Positions 22,374-33,106 of a DNA stretch of 64,000 bases are shown here, piece after piece (the first letter of the stretch is position 1; each line of letters starts with the position of its first letter). Source of the DNA: Knufia peltigerae (Eukaryota > Ascomycota > Eurotiomycetes > Chaetothyriales > Trichomeriaceae). The translations under genes and the position numbers were made by a program. A model generated the notes under the pieces. It was given only the letters and a program-made list of their open reading frames with translations, was not told the DNA's origin and searched no databases. The stretch lies in NCBI GenBank assembly GCA_030247855.1, contig JAPDRN010000022.1, positions 62,001-126,000 of the forward strand, in the 5' to 3' direction.

Positions 22374-25316
22374 CGTTGAACAGGTGCTCCGGGACAGAAG
22401 TATTATGCGCGTGAGGGAGGCGTCTGCGGAGATTGGAGCCTTCGAGACACACCACGCCTACCCTGCGGCCCCCAAAGCTTTGGGCAGTCAACAATAGCCG
22501 GACGGTTTGGCTTTTGAGCCAGCCGGAATTTCAATGTTGGATCGTGGCCATTATTGTGTAATTCGTACCGTCTCTGCCCCGTGTTGCTCGCTGTAAGCCA
22601 CCATTATGGTGATATTCTTCCTTGGTCCGTAAACTTGAGATGCAGAAGGGTCGTACAGTTCAGCGCTCAAGTCTGGCGCACTGGCCTCACCTGTCGGAGC
22701 CCGAGCAGTTGGATGACACCAAGATCCGAGGAGATGATGGTGCAGGGGGGAGGTGGCAGACAGCAGCTGATTCGCACACACCAGGGGATCAACATGCGGG
22801 TGATAGATCCGTTGTGAGATCCGATCTTGCAGATGCCAGGAACGTAGCGCTAGGATCGGATGGGGATGGAGAGACATGATTGATGAATGAGAGATGCTCT
22901 GGGGGCGTCATAGTGGCCACCAAGGACGCGCGATACGGGGTGGTACCCAGTGATCAGACATCCGAGATCTATTGACTGCAGGTGAATCGGCGATCTGACG
23001 ACCTCACACGCTCGCACCGTGATCTGCGACTATGATGATGGTACCATCCCACATCAATTCCACAGTAATAACTCGCACGAGGAGGGACAGATTGATTCCA
23101 AATAATTCCTTTCCAGCAACTCTATTTCAGCTTGGAAAAAAGAAGGCGTTCCCAACCTGCAGTGACTAGACATTCGGAAGGGGAGAAAGAAGTCATAGTA
23201 TCACCGTTTCATTTTGCCTTGCATTCAGTTAATGCTGCGGATGCTGACCGTCCACGCGTCAGTCCCTCGTAGAGCTCGTATGAGACACGAATGATCAGCC
23301 AGCCTAGATCCGCGCGCCGTACCCCGTAACAAAGAATATACGAGCCCATATTATTCCAATCACTACCTTGTACAGAGTACGGGTTAGGGGGATATCAGGC
23401 GCGAGGTTTGGTGACATGGCCTTGCGACCCAGCGCTTCTGGCGTAGGCTCAGAAGGGGCGGTCGTTGGGCGCTCTGGGACTTTCCGGGCCCATTGCAGTC
23501 TGTCGCCCCACAAAAGCAGACGGTCTTTCAACAATAATGGGCATGCCGAATCATCAATCAGCATGAACTGGAATGCACGAATAACAGGCCGAGTCTCTAC
23601 ACCTGCACAGTCCGTGTACGGCAAAGGTGATGGAAGAAGTCAAAGCGATTTAGACCTTGTCAGAGATTGGTTTCTCAGAGCATCACCCGAAACCGAGCAT
23701 AGTTTGGAGAAGGAAAGAAAAAAGAAGCCTAGCTAGCTTCGATTCTTGCTGCATGCCCAGCGTGGCCTAAAGGGTCTTGTTGTCTCTCGGCAGAACATCC
23801 CAGGCGCTCGTGTGGCAGAGGTTTTACTTGGTTCGAGAATGTGACGCTTGGATCACCAGCAGAGACGAGACCAGCTAGCTATACGAGCACCCTGGTCCCT
23901 TTTCCTGTTGATCTTGAGCCAACCATGTCCCCTTGCCTGCCGTACTGCCAACCACGCCAGTCACAACGGCCCAGTCGAATATTGTGTGGCCGTTGACCCA
24001 TGATTGTCGGAGGGACGCTAGGATCTGGGTCTACTCCGGAAAAAGAGAAGATGGGCCTGGTTAGTGGCCAGAGATCGAGCTCTCCGGCACCCTTGAGGGC
24101 CTGAGGGGTCCCGGGAGAGGCAAATGGTGGGTTTGTGGCAGATGCTGATTCAGGCTGCGCCTGTACTCGTACCCCACTAGAATACCGCAATCGATCAGGG
24201 GAGTTTTGCTTTGTTCGGATCAGGATGCCGTCGGAAAAGAGTGGCCATCTACCTCCTCAGTAGGTACAGAGTACTCGAATACATACCAGTACAATGCGAG
24301 TAGGTGGTCTACGAGGAAGTGTATCTAGGTAGTGTTCTACATGCTCAAATTCAACAGTCAGTTGCTCTCTCTATCGTCGTACAGTAGAATCCACGTACAA
24401 TAGACTGTGTACCATGTGCTCCATAGAGTATCCATCCTCTGAGTAAGAATGTACTTCGTAAAGAACCGTCCCCAGCCAACTTTGCCCTGGTAGAGACCTG
24501 CCTACTCGGGTTTAGCCCGTCGCTCTCTCCGCCCCAAAACCTTGTCGATACACGGGACCATGTTGGATACGGCGAAAACGTCGCTCGCATCGACACCAAC
24601 GCTGCCAACCCTTGTCAACATTTGGAAATCTGCGAAGCTAGATTTTTTGCCTTTTTTCCTCTCGTACTCGTACATCAGTAATGCTCGCACTGATCTTCCG
24701 CTCTGGTTCATTTCAAAAGAGACCCGTGCGAGGTCCTCCTCCTCTAGAATTCAAGGATGCGCATTCACTTCCATCGGTGTGGCCCTGGCCTTGACCACCC
24801 TTTCCACCACAAGCCGCCTGTGATCGTCGCCAGCATCAGCCATGCATGGGCTCTTCTTTCCAAAGCCTCAATAATGTCGGCACGCTCTTCCCTATCGCCG
24901 CTAACATCAGGTCCTCCTCTTCCTCCTCTGTCGTATCCACCTCTCCATACCACAAGTTTCCCAGCGGATGTGCCATGAGAGGAGCATGTACAGTTTAACT
25001 GTCGTGTACGAGTAGCTCCGCTCGCAAACTCTCACTCTTTTCTGTCTTCCCATAAATCTTCTGCCTTGGCTGTCATTCGACATTCCGACAGCTCTTGCTT
25101 CTTTACCCGGGAGAAGCTGCCTCCCTGTTGTCGCCACTTTGCTGTTCTCTTGTCATTGTACATATCCTCCGTCACTGTGATCTTTCCCTTCTATACTACC
25201 TAGGTGTACAACTATACCAGACCATACTATACTATACTATACTATACTATACCATACCATATCACACCACTACACTACTTCACTGATCTATTCGATCTCC
25301 AGCTCAAGCTATCACA
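22374..25316. other. 2.9-kb stretch without a recognisable gene
   Basis: Several frames of 60-120 codons exist on both strands, but none combines an ATG, a splice pattern and a recognisable motif. The right end (24900-25316) is strongly pyrimidine-rich and contains a pentanucleotide repeat, so it is probably promoter and 5' leader for the gene at 25317. Scattered GTAC/AGTAC-rich pieces occur around 24260-24330. A long regulatory region or unannotated non-coding transcript is possible. Confidence 0.4.
25224..25259 (+). repeat. (ACTAT)n microsatellite
   Basis: About five to six tandem copies of the pentamer ACTAT with imperfect ends (ACCAT units on both sides). It sits about 60-95 bp upstream of the coding region at 25317, in the probable 5' leader. 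Confidence 0.85.
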
Positions 25317-26842
25317 TTGTCAACACCATCTCTGAGAGATACGCCCTTTTCATACGCCACCTATACGCCCGATCACGGCTACGTCAATTTGACCCAGACA
25401 CCTATCTCGCCACCCGGGTACGGACCAGTGTGTCCCTCATCGAGGCCATGCCAGCATCATGCAAGCGTGAGCAACCAGTGTCCAGTGGCACCGTGGACTC
25501 CAAGATGCCGCCGGTAAGGACCACACCGCCTGCCAAGGCGATAAAGACGGAGCGGACACATGAAGAAAATCAAGAGAGGTGAGTAACTCACGATCAGACC
25601 GAGTCTTGTTCCTATCTAACCTGCCACCCAAGAGCATATATCGCGGCTTCAAGGCGGAGCGACCGAAGTCTAGAGGCCCGAGTTGAGTCAGCACGGCGAG
25701 CCTCCGAAATTCACAAGCGCAGGACCGGCCGGGCGCTGCGTGTCACCGAGCAAGATGTGATCAACGAGGAGATGTATGAAGAGGAGGATGATGACTTGCC
25801 ATCACAGTATCGTCGACTCACAGCACATCTACAGACCGGATCGGCCGACTTCAATCGAAGACTAGCCGCCTACCTCACTAACCAGGTGGCGATGCGCAGT
25901 GCAATGGAGCAGATGGTGCAGAATTCCTACGCCCAAGCCTTTCCCGGACAGTACCAGCAGCAGCATCAGAACATGTTTCCATCACCGATGCTTCCACCAC
26001 AAAACATGGGCCAGTCTGCCCAGTCGACATACCGGACTACACCCTATCCAAATCCTCATCACCCCGGCTTCCGGACCAACCAGGGTCGAGCACTGTCTAT
26101 GGCCTCGGGGACACCCCAGTCTCATCAGGACTCAACCTCTCCGACCCTCGCGGCACAACAGCCTCCCAACATGCTCGGACAGCGCCGCATGTCTACGCCG
26201 GCGACGATTAACCCGTCCGAGGTCAAGTCCGAATCGGATTATATGCATCAACCCTCGGTCACTGGATATCCGTCCTTCTCCGGTTCAAATGACTGCCCTC
26301 CTCTGTGGCAGGACATGGGACCTTTGACGACCTCTCTCCCTCCCGAGTCTCAACAGATGCTCGCGAATGCACCAGGCTTCGACACCACCGATCCCAGTTA
26401 TTCCATGCTTATGCAAGGCAGCGACCAGTATATCTCGACTCCCTACTACCCATGGCACGACGGTATGCATCACGGCGATGGCGGGATCAAAGGCATGCCG
26501 GTACACCCCTCGAATTACCCAAGCATGTCTGTCACGTTGGCCCCTTCGGCACTGGAGCAGAATAACAACCTTGTCTCCGCCGATGGGATCACAGACCATC
26601 ATAATCCGACAGGTTCGACGCCCAGTGCACCTACTTCCGGGCTCGACTTTAACTTCAGCCAAGACAGCAAAGGATTTCCATTCGGCGCCGGTTCCGGACA
26701 GGTTACGCCAGCAGGCGAAGGTTTCTGGGACCACTTTGTCATGGACGGGTCCTGGGAGGATGGGAACAATACTGTTCCTGCTGTACCTGGCGTACCTTCT
26801 TCATCCGACGAGCACAGTGCGCAGGCCACTCTGTCACCGTGA
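25317..26842 (+). CDS. Conserved fungal protein with basic RSDRSLEARVESARR region
   Basis: Best model 25317-25417, 25486-25578, 25633-26842 (468 codons, in frame). The core reads EENQERAYIAASRRSDRS, then EARVESARRASEIHKRRTGR, an acidic EEMYEEEDDDLP and YRRLTAHLQTGSADFNRRLA. I recall this core as conserved in Eurotiomycetes without assigned function. The remainder is a Gln/Pro/Ser/Met-rich low-complexity tail typical of transcription-associated proteins. The N-terminal block STPSLRDTPFSYATYTP starts at a TTG, with no in-frame ATG before an upstream stop; the bases read CACATTGTCAAC, one T away from CACATGTCAAC. Without intron 25418-25485 (68 bp, GT...CAG) the N-terminal block and core are out of frame; a caller could instead start at ATG 25448. 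Nuclear role is inference. Confidence 0.7.
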
Positions 26843-27165
26843 GGTGTTGAGCCGACGGGGTAAGCAAGGTGCTGATTTATCCGCACCTGTACGGTGTACT
26901 TCCCCCTTTCGCCCCTTCGGCAGACAAGGCACTCAGGCGTCCTTTTGTTTATCGGGAGACACTGAGGAGATGCTCTCACGGGCCCCCTATCCATCTGGGT
27001 CGGACGCGCAGTTTGGAGGATACCAAGCTCTGCCAGCCAGGGTGATTGACTTTTGGTTTCTGGCCTGCCAAGTCTATTTAATTCATGTACACATATAGTG
27101 GCTGACCCAAGGGTGAGGTGAGACTTGTCAAGAGGGGGATATATGCCAGATGGGTGTTCATGCCG

Positions 27166-27190
27166 TATAAATATATATATATATATACAT
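27166..27190. repeat. (TA)n microsatellite
   Basis: About ten TA units interrupted at the edges (ATAAATATATATA), about 330 bp downstream of the gene ending at 26842; possibly 3' UTR or terminator context. Confidence 0.8.
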
Positions 27191-27839
27191 TTGTATATAT
27201 TGAGGACATGAGCAGTCTCTGGAAGGGCATATCATCACAAAACCAACACTTTCTTCTTCGGAGGAAAACTCGTACAATGAGGAAAGGAAACCAAAGGGAA
27301 CAAAAATGGATCAAAGCAACAATTTTTGCCTGATGATGCCACAACTGGATGAGAGAATACCGAGTAATAATATAATGCGCGTCACAGTACGGCGCGGTAC
27401 ATCACCGGAGGAGAGGCGTTGGAGTTATACCTATCACACACTACTATTCAAACTTTGTAATGCCATCTTCACTCCCCGATCATATCACCATGCCATCTCG
27501 CTCCGGACAGGGAGAAGACCCCAGAGAGATTGATCTACTATGGTTAGGGTTGGGGTATGGGATGGGTCGAAATCATACGTATAGATGAAAAGTCCAGGCA
27601 TACATGCCGAGAAACATGATCACATTGCTTCGCCATCAAAAGTCTTCTTAAAGAAACCTTGGGTTCTTTTCTTCTACCTCTCTCATACGACGCTTGTTCT
27701 AATTTTCTTCGCTGGTGCTTCTGAGAAAAAAGGAAAGAAAAAAGGACTTTGCTGTTTACCACCACTACTCTTGTGTTCCTGTAGGAGGCAAACACAACAC
27801 AACCCCAGCGCCAAACTGAACCAATTGGGAAATTTTTGT

Positions 27840-27866
27840 TCTCTCTCTCTCTCTCTCTCTCTCTTC
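27840..27866 (+). repeat. (TC)n microsatellite
   Basis: A run of about 13 TC units ending about 30 bp downstream of the SDS23 stop codon (that gene is on the minus strand, so its transcript carries GA repeats in the 3' UTR). Confidence 0.85.
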
Positions 27867-27897
27867 TCACCACAATTTCAAAGACCATCCCAATCTC

Positions 27898-29629
27898 TCA
27901 TCCGGTAGGTTTTCGGACCAAATCCGCCGACGGCCTCAGATTCGAACCTTGCGGCGCGGGCCTGGAGCCATTGTCGAAACTCTTCCGCACGCTGCTCGAA
28001 CTGCTCCGTCTCCGCCGCATGCGTATCTCGTTGGGGTCGGCGGCATTGGTCAGCCCGCCGGCGCGAGCAAAGAGGACCAGAATGTCCGTCAGGCTCACCA
28101 CGCCGACCAGGCGGCCAGAGATGCGGGCCCCCGGCAGCGCCGAGGCGGATATGCTGGGGCCCGACGGGGCGATGAAGGGGGCCTTCGGGGAGTGGTCGAC
28201 CACGGTACCGCCCGCGGGGTCGCCGGGCGCGGACGTCGCCTGCGGGGGCGTCGCGTATGAGGATCCCGTCGAGGAGGAATGGCTCGAGGTCGGAGCCAAC
28301 GTCGCCGTGTGCAGGGCAGGGGTCGGCGGGCCGGACGAGCTCGGCGACACCGGTTCCGTGATCCACATCCGGTGAGACTTTGTCGCGACGAGTTTGGCCA
28401 CCGTGTGTGCCAGCGTCGAGAGAGGGGTGACGTGGAAGACCGGGAAGGAGTCCTTGCCTTCAAACATGCCGCGGGTGGACAGGATGACGGAGATGAAGTG
28501 GATGCAGGTGTTTTTCAGGAGAGGCAGGGAGGAGGACTTGGTGAGGAGTCTCACGTCGACGTTCGAAATGTTGCCAATGACGTTCTGGTTGTGATCGAGA
28601 ACGGGGAGGGAAGACACCCCTTCGTTGAGGAGAAGTGTGAGTGCTTCCGCGAGGGGACGGTCGCCGCTAAAAGGAAAAGAAAAAGTGTCAGCAATGGGCG
28701 ATTTCGGCACGGGGAGTCTTTGCAGCCAACTCACTTGATCGCTATCACATCGTTGGAGCCAATCTTGAGATCACGCAGGTGCTGAGTGAAGAGTTGCTCC
28801 AGGACGGGGAAGCTCCTACCATTCTCCCATAAGAATCGGATCAGCATGGTCTGGCTGAGCACCCCGACGGTTTCATTTGTCGCCTCGTCGACCACGACGA
28901 CGCGGTGAACACCCTTGCCGAATGTCTCGATGGCCTGCAACAGGTTTGCGTCCTTGCTCAAGAACGTCAAGGCCTCTTTCTTGCTTATATCCTTGATGTC
29001 TCGGAGATGAATGGCCTTTCCTTCTCTGGCCCGCTGCGCAACCTGCTCAAAGTCCTCGGCGTGCTCATCGTCTGGGTGGGCGAGCCCGACCACCAGCAGT
29101 AGGTAGGCGTTCAAGTCACGATAGTCGTACGTTCCGATGACGGGAGATCCGGCCTTTTCGCGGATGAGGACGACCGGGCCGCCAGATTCAACGAGGACCT
29201 GTCGATGTTAGCTGTACAGATTCAGCGGATCGTAGGGAACGTAGACCACGTGCTGACCTTTGTGGCTGCCTCGACCCCGGTTTCACTGTCCACAAACCTC
29301 AGATCGTCCGCGCTCACCAACTCTTCCACCTTTACGGTTGTCCAGTCACGTCCGGCGAATCGAGGGTCCGGGTGCTTCGCCGGAGGGTTGTCTATGAGGT
29401 CTTGTACTGCCATTGATGACACGGATGGTTGTCTCGAAGAGCGAGGGGACGGAGGGTGTCCTCGGAGCTCATTAAAGCTCTGGCGGTGTTGGGCCGCGGC
29501 GCTGGGCAAGGAGGGTATTCGGAGTGAGGAACTTCTGCTGGGTGGTGAGGCCGCGTCCATGCTCGAGCGCGAGGACGCAACGGGCGAAGGAGAAGAGGTG
29601 ATCGGAGGATCACGGTTTGGGGTTGTCAT
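27898..29629 (-). CDS. sds23: Sds23-type CBS-domain protein
   Basis: Exons 29629-29258, 29198-28735 and 28666-27898 give 534 residues. Sds23/Moc1 proteins promote anaphase entry and restrain PP2A-type phosphatase in fission yeast. The N-terminal about 110 residues are Ser/Pro-rich and unstructured (many SP and SS sites). A first CBS pair is seen at about residues 110-275 (VEELVSADDLRFVDSETGVE; VLVESGGPVVLIREK; GVHRVVVVDEATNETVGVLS). A second pair follows (GDRPLAEALTLLLNEGVSSL; LVGVVSLTDILVLFARAGGL). A long Ser/Pro/Thr insert separates the two strands of the fourth CBS. The C-terminus has an RMRRRRSSSSSVRKSF patch, a likely phosphorylation site cluster. The frame extends upstream of 29629 only with non-ATG codons, so the first ATG is used. 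Introns are 59 and 68 bp. Confidence 0.9.
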
Positions 29630-30114
29630 GCTGGAAAGCCTCTGTACGGGGAGGCTGTTGATGTGGTTCGGTGATGGGTTGAGAAAGTTCCCGGCAGATG
29701 GTCGTTTCGTACTTGTGTGTCGTTTGGAGCGGGGCAAGGAAGTTGCACCTCAATTGGCGGCGAAGATGGACTGTGAGTGCATTGCAGGACGCTAATCAAT
29801 CATTTAAAGAGCACGAACACGGTGTTGGAAGAGTGAATTATTGAATAAGACGGTCTGGTGCTCGGTTTGCTCATGAGATTCTTGGACTGTGCTCGGTGCT
29901 GCCCGTTGAGCCGTTTCTGCCCGCGAACCGCTGACGTCGGGACGTTCTAGACGAGGCTGTGAGGCTGGGGCTCGTGACCTCGATGATTGATTCCGCACGC
30001 AACTATTTACTGTTGCTACTATTTTGTATTAGTCAATCATCTCCAGCAATTTCTACAAACTAGTAGCTACTCTGGCCTCTTGTCTTGTCTCCTTATGATT
30101 ACAACTCAATTTCT
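29630..30114. other. Intergenic: SDS23 5' region and 3' flank of next gene
   Basis: Both flanking genes are on the minus strand, so this includes the SDS23 promoter. It holds AT-rich DNA and no supportable coding frame. Confidence 0.4.
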
Positions 30115-31480
30115 TCATCGGGGCAGGAACTCTTGGAGGAGGTCCCCGGCGGTCCGGACACTTGGCCTTGTTCTGGGCGCTGTCTGACTGCTTCGTTTTG
30201 CCGGAGGAGAGGCCGTGCCTTGGTTCACACCTTCTGAATTCCTCAACCTCTTACTCTGAGGTATATCGACGACATGCGGGTTTTTCCCTTCCTCCTCCCA
30301 GGCCTTTGTCTTGATATTGTCGAAGAGAATTGTTCTTGTCGACGGAAAGTCGTCGACGATGTGTCTCCACTGTCGTGGTGTCCCTATCTCGGTGTCCAGC
30401 AAAGGCAGTCTCTCCACCAAGTCTGGCCGCCGCGGGTGGACGAGGTCTTCGTAGACACTCTGGCTCTCATCATAGAAGCCGCAAACGTAGCCCTTCCCGG
30501 CCTCACCACGCTCGACGATGGGCCTCAAATCTTTCGCACTCCTCTTGGCATGTCTCGCATCCCAGCCAGCAGCTGTCGAAAAGGGCTCCCATTCCCTTCT
30601 GTTCCTCTGATGCATTCTGGGACAGTCTGTGACAATGACATGGCACAAGGACGGAAATACATCGACATACTTGAATAGCCACTTGCAGATGTGCTCCTGC
30701 CATCCGAAAAGAATGACACGTAGAAGCTGAAACGCTTGGCCTGCTTCCGCAAGTTCTGCCCATGACCGCATTATTCGTTCGTCGAACGGTGATGTACGAT
30801 TATCAAGACTGATTTGCCCATCGGATAGATCCAGAACCACCAGGTTGGTGACTTTGTGAATGGAAACCATGTCAGTGGCGCTCATCTGCTTTGGTGAGAC
30901 ACGCAGACATGCCAGCCAATTCAGATCATTGGACGTGATACCTGTGAAATAATCGGTATATGGCAAGGTTGGATGTAGAATGTCCACGCGGTGTCTATAG
31001 TCAGGATGTCCGAATTCCTCTGCCCCTGGGTACGATACTGCAAATATCCTCCAGATGTGAAAGCTGTGACGACCTCTTACGGATGTTGTTAGCGAAAACA
31101 GGTCTCGGTCAAAGATTCGAGCTTCGTTCATACCTTGACACTAAGCGATCCCAGATCCGTCTGGCCATGGGCCAAGGGACAGATGCGAAATGTTCGGGCG
31201 TAAGGTCCTCCGAATGTCTAGCGAGTTCGAATATGGCGGTCTCGGCCAGCGAACGCGTGCCTTTCTCTGGAGGACGATCTCTGTGAATGACATCTCGGCC
31301 AACTCGCTCTCGGGTCCAGTCGGTGTTTCTTTTGCTGACGAATCGTATTTCTCTCTCTTGATAAACTTGTCCAGAGTCTGGGTCATATTTTGGTTCTAGT
31401 TGCGGCTTCGCTATCGACACTGCTGGCCGAGGTCGACCATTTAGAAAGTATGGCTTACGCTTGGAAGTCGACTTCTTCAT
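30115..31480 (-). CDS. Hypothetical fungal protein
   Basis: Exons 31480-31134 and 31063-30115 splice in frame to 431 residues through a 70-bp intron (GTATGA donor, CACAG acceptor). I do not recognise a named domain. The N-terminus is basic (KKSTSKRKPYFLNGRPRP, a possible nuclear signal). The middle has alternating short motifs: ELARHSEDLTPEHFASVPWP, LVVLDLSDGQISLDN, LRVILFGWQEHICKWLFKYV. These look like a leucine-rich-repeat or F-box-associated style (helix, then strand LxxLxL), as in many fungal proteins that score locus-specific 'tests'. The C-terminus is basic and Pro/Ser-rich (PQSKRLRNSEGVNQG). The W-P-M-A-R-R-IWDRLV stretch resembles an F-box-like helix but is not a clear match. Function is unknown. 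Confidence 0.75.
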
Positions 31481-32467
31481 TGCGCTCGCCTTGATATTTT
31501 CCAAGACAAATCAAATCATATATCAAGTGACGAAGCCTGAATCATCGCTCCCAGGGAAGCCTGTGATGTCTTGGATTCACAACACAGACCTCAGCAACTT
31601 GGTCATGGCAAGCAGGGTTTCCTTTTCCATCTTTGCAAAACTGAAATGTGTAGACAATAGAACGACGAATATATCAGGTTCCTAGAGGCTCCATGCGAGT
31701 CACCAGATTCATGCGTATCGAGTTTCTCATATCGTGGATGTCGCGTGTCCTAGAATGAGATGAAAAATAGAGATGTCTACAGTTCATTTGCTACAGATTT
31801 GCCAAGATGATTAAGTAAGTCGATCTCGTTTCGTGTTTGGACGAGCGTGTTCAACACCAGAACAACATCGTTTCCTTTAGAGAAGGTCAGATCCTGTACC
31901 TACAACATGTCTCAGCTGTCTATTGGGGCTGTTCTATGGTCCTGCGTTACTAGGAACTGTCAACTCGTTAGAATTCGCCGATCCGCTGACCGGACGTATC
32001 GAATGCAAAGCATCCCGAGTTTGGGGGTACACTGGCTGTAGACTATTGGCAAGCCATCTTAACCTGTACATACTTGTATGGGCTACTCGTGGCATTCATT
32101 CCCTTCGAGCCTTGAGCATTCCGAAGTCGCATGATTTCCTGGCCATGTAAAATCGCTGACGTGCCGCGTCGTCCTGCGCTGGGCGGCACGCCTAATGTGT
32201 CAATGCGACTTGTGAGACCGAGGTAGACAGCATGAGCCAAGTCGAGCCGATTATATTGTGGGTGTCTCTTTCAAGTTCAATCGTGCCTAGAAAAAGGTAT
32301 AGTAATCATCAATTCAGGTGGGTAGGTCCTCGGTATATCCAGGACTCCTTTTCAGGGTCCTAAATATATTCCAGATTTTATGATATAAAATGGTACATAG
32401 AAACCGGCATCCCAATGCTTAGTACAATGATAAACCACAAGACCTCTCCAGCACCTACATCTTGACA
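31481..32467. other. Divergent intergenic region, about 1 kb
   Basis: Lies between a minus-strand unknown gene and the plus-strand NTF2-like gene, so it carries two promoters. AT-rich tracts near 32280-32400 (ATATATTCC, TATGATATAAAATGG) are likely core promoter sequence for the gene at 32468. No gene is seen. Confidence 0.45.
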
Positions 32468-33025
32468 ATGTCGGCCATCACCATCACACCCAAAAGACTC
32501 GCTCAGGTGCAGGGGAGCATTCGGAAACTTCTCGCCGACTTTCCTAAACCAATTTCAACTGAGGAGGATAAGCAAAGATTCCTCTCAGTCTATCATCCGG
32601 ATGTTCAATGGTCGGATCATGCCTTTCTGGTCACCCGGGTTGGGCATGAAGCCATTTTGGGGTTGCACAAAGCCTGGAACCATTGCAATCAGCCCTTTCG
32701 AGTCGACGAGAAGGTGAGTCGATCCTTAGGCGGCCCATCATGCTTCTTACCAATCTCTCTTTAGGCCATCGTTCCTACACCATCTGGTGCAGTCTTGGAA
32801 CAGATTTGGACTGGCCGTTGTGCCAACGATATCGTGCGCCCGAGCGGCGAGATGGCCGTCAAAGCGACAGGCAAGCAGTATGTCTGTCATGTGTGTATGA
32901 TAGTTGAGATCGATGAAGATGGCCTAGTCACCAAGATTGATGAATATTACAACCGGCAATGGGACGATGGCGTTGCCCAAAAGGATTATGTCGTCATCAA
33001 AGGTGCTAGTCTCAAATCCGGTTGA
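32468..33025 (+). CDS. NTF2-like (SnoaL-type) small protein
   Basis: Exons 32468-32713 and 32765-33025 give 168 residues. The length, the helical N-terminus followed by VYHPDVQWSDHAFLVTRVGH, and the later strands EQIWTGRCANDIVRPSGEMA, YVCHVCMIVEIDEDG and KIDEYYNRQWDD match the cone-shaped NTF2-like fold used by polyketide cyclases, dehydratases and isomerases. There is no signal peptide. The more upstream in-frame codon is TTG; ATG 32468 (gacaATGTCG) is the sensible start. It ends 81 bp before the tail of an MFS transporter on the opposite strand and 3.2 kb from a carboxymuconolactone-decarboxylase-like gene, so it may act in the same catabolic or biosynthetic route. The substrate is unknown. 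Confidence 0.75.
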
Positions 33026-33106
33026 ATCGAACCTGTGGAAACAGTGATAGCAAATAGCAGAGATACTCTCGTCCAGCATTGCAAGTCCATTACTGGCGTT
33101 TGGTCC

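Larger units (their letters stand above)
26843..27897. other. Convergent 3' flank with simple repeats
   Basis: This lies between two genes that point toward each other, so it holds both terminators. It is AT-rich in the middle and contains a TA repeat and a TC repeat, listed separately. No supportable gene. Confidence 0.45.

Noticed and set aside
23368..23736. Plus-strand frame of 122 codons in the large gap
   Set aside because: It starts with TTG, is low complexity and has no splice partner.
27935..27955. GATTCGAACC (reverse of a T-loop motif)
   Set aside because: It lies within the coding sequence of SDS23 and no cloverleaf can be drawn.
28100..28300. GC-rich insertion as a possible foreign island
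   Set aside because: It is a Ser/Pro/Ala-rich loop within the SDS23 coding frame, so composition follows from the protein.
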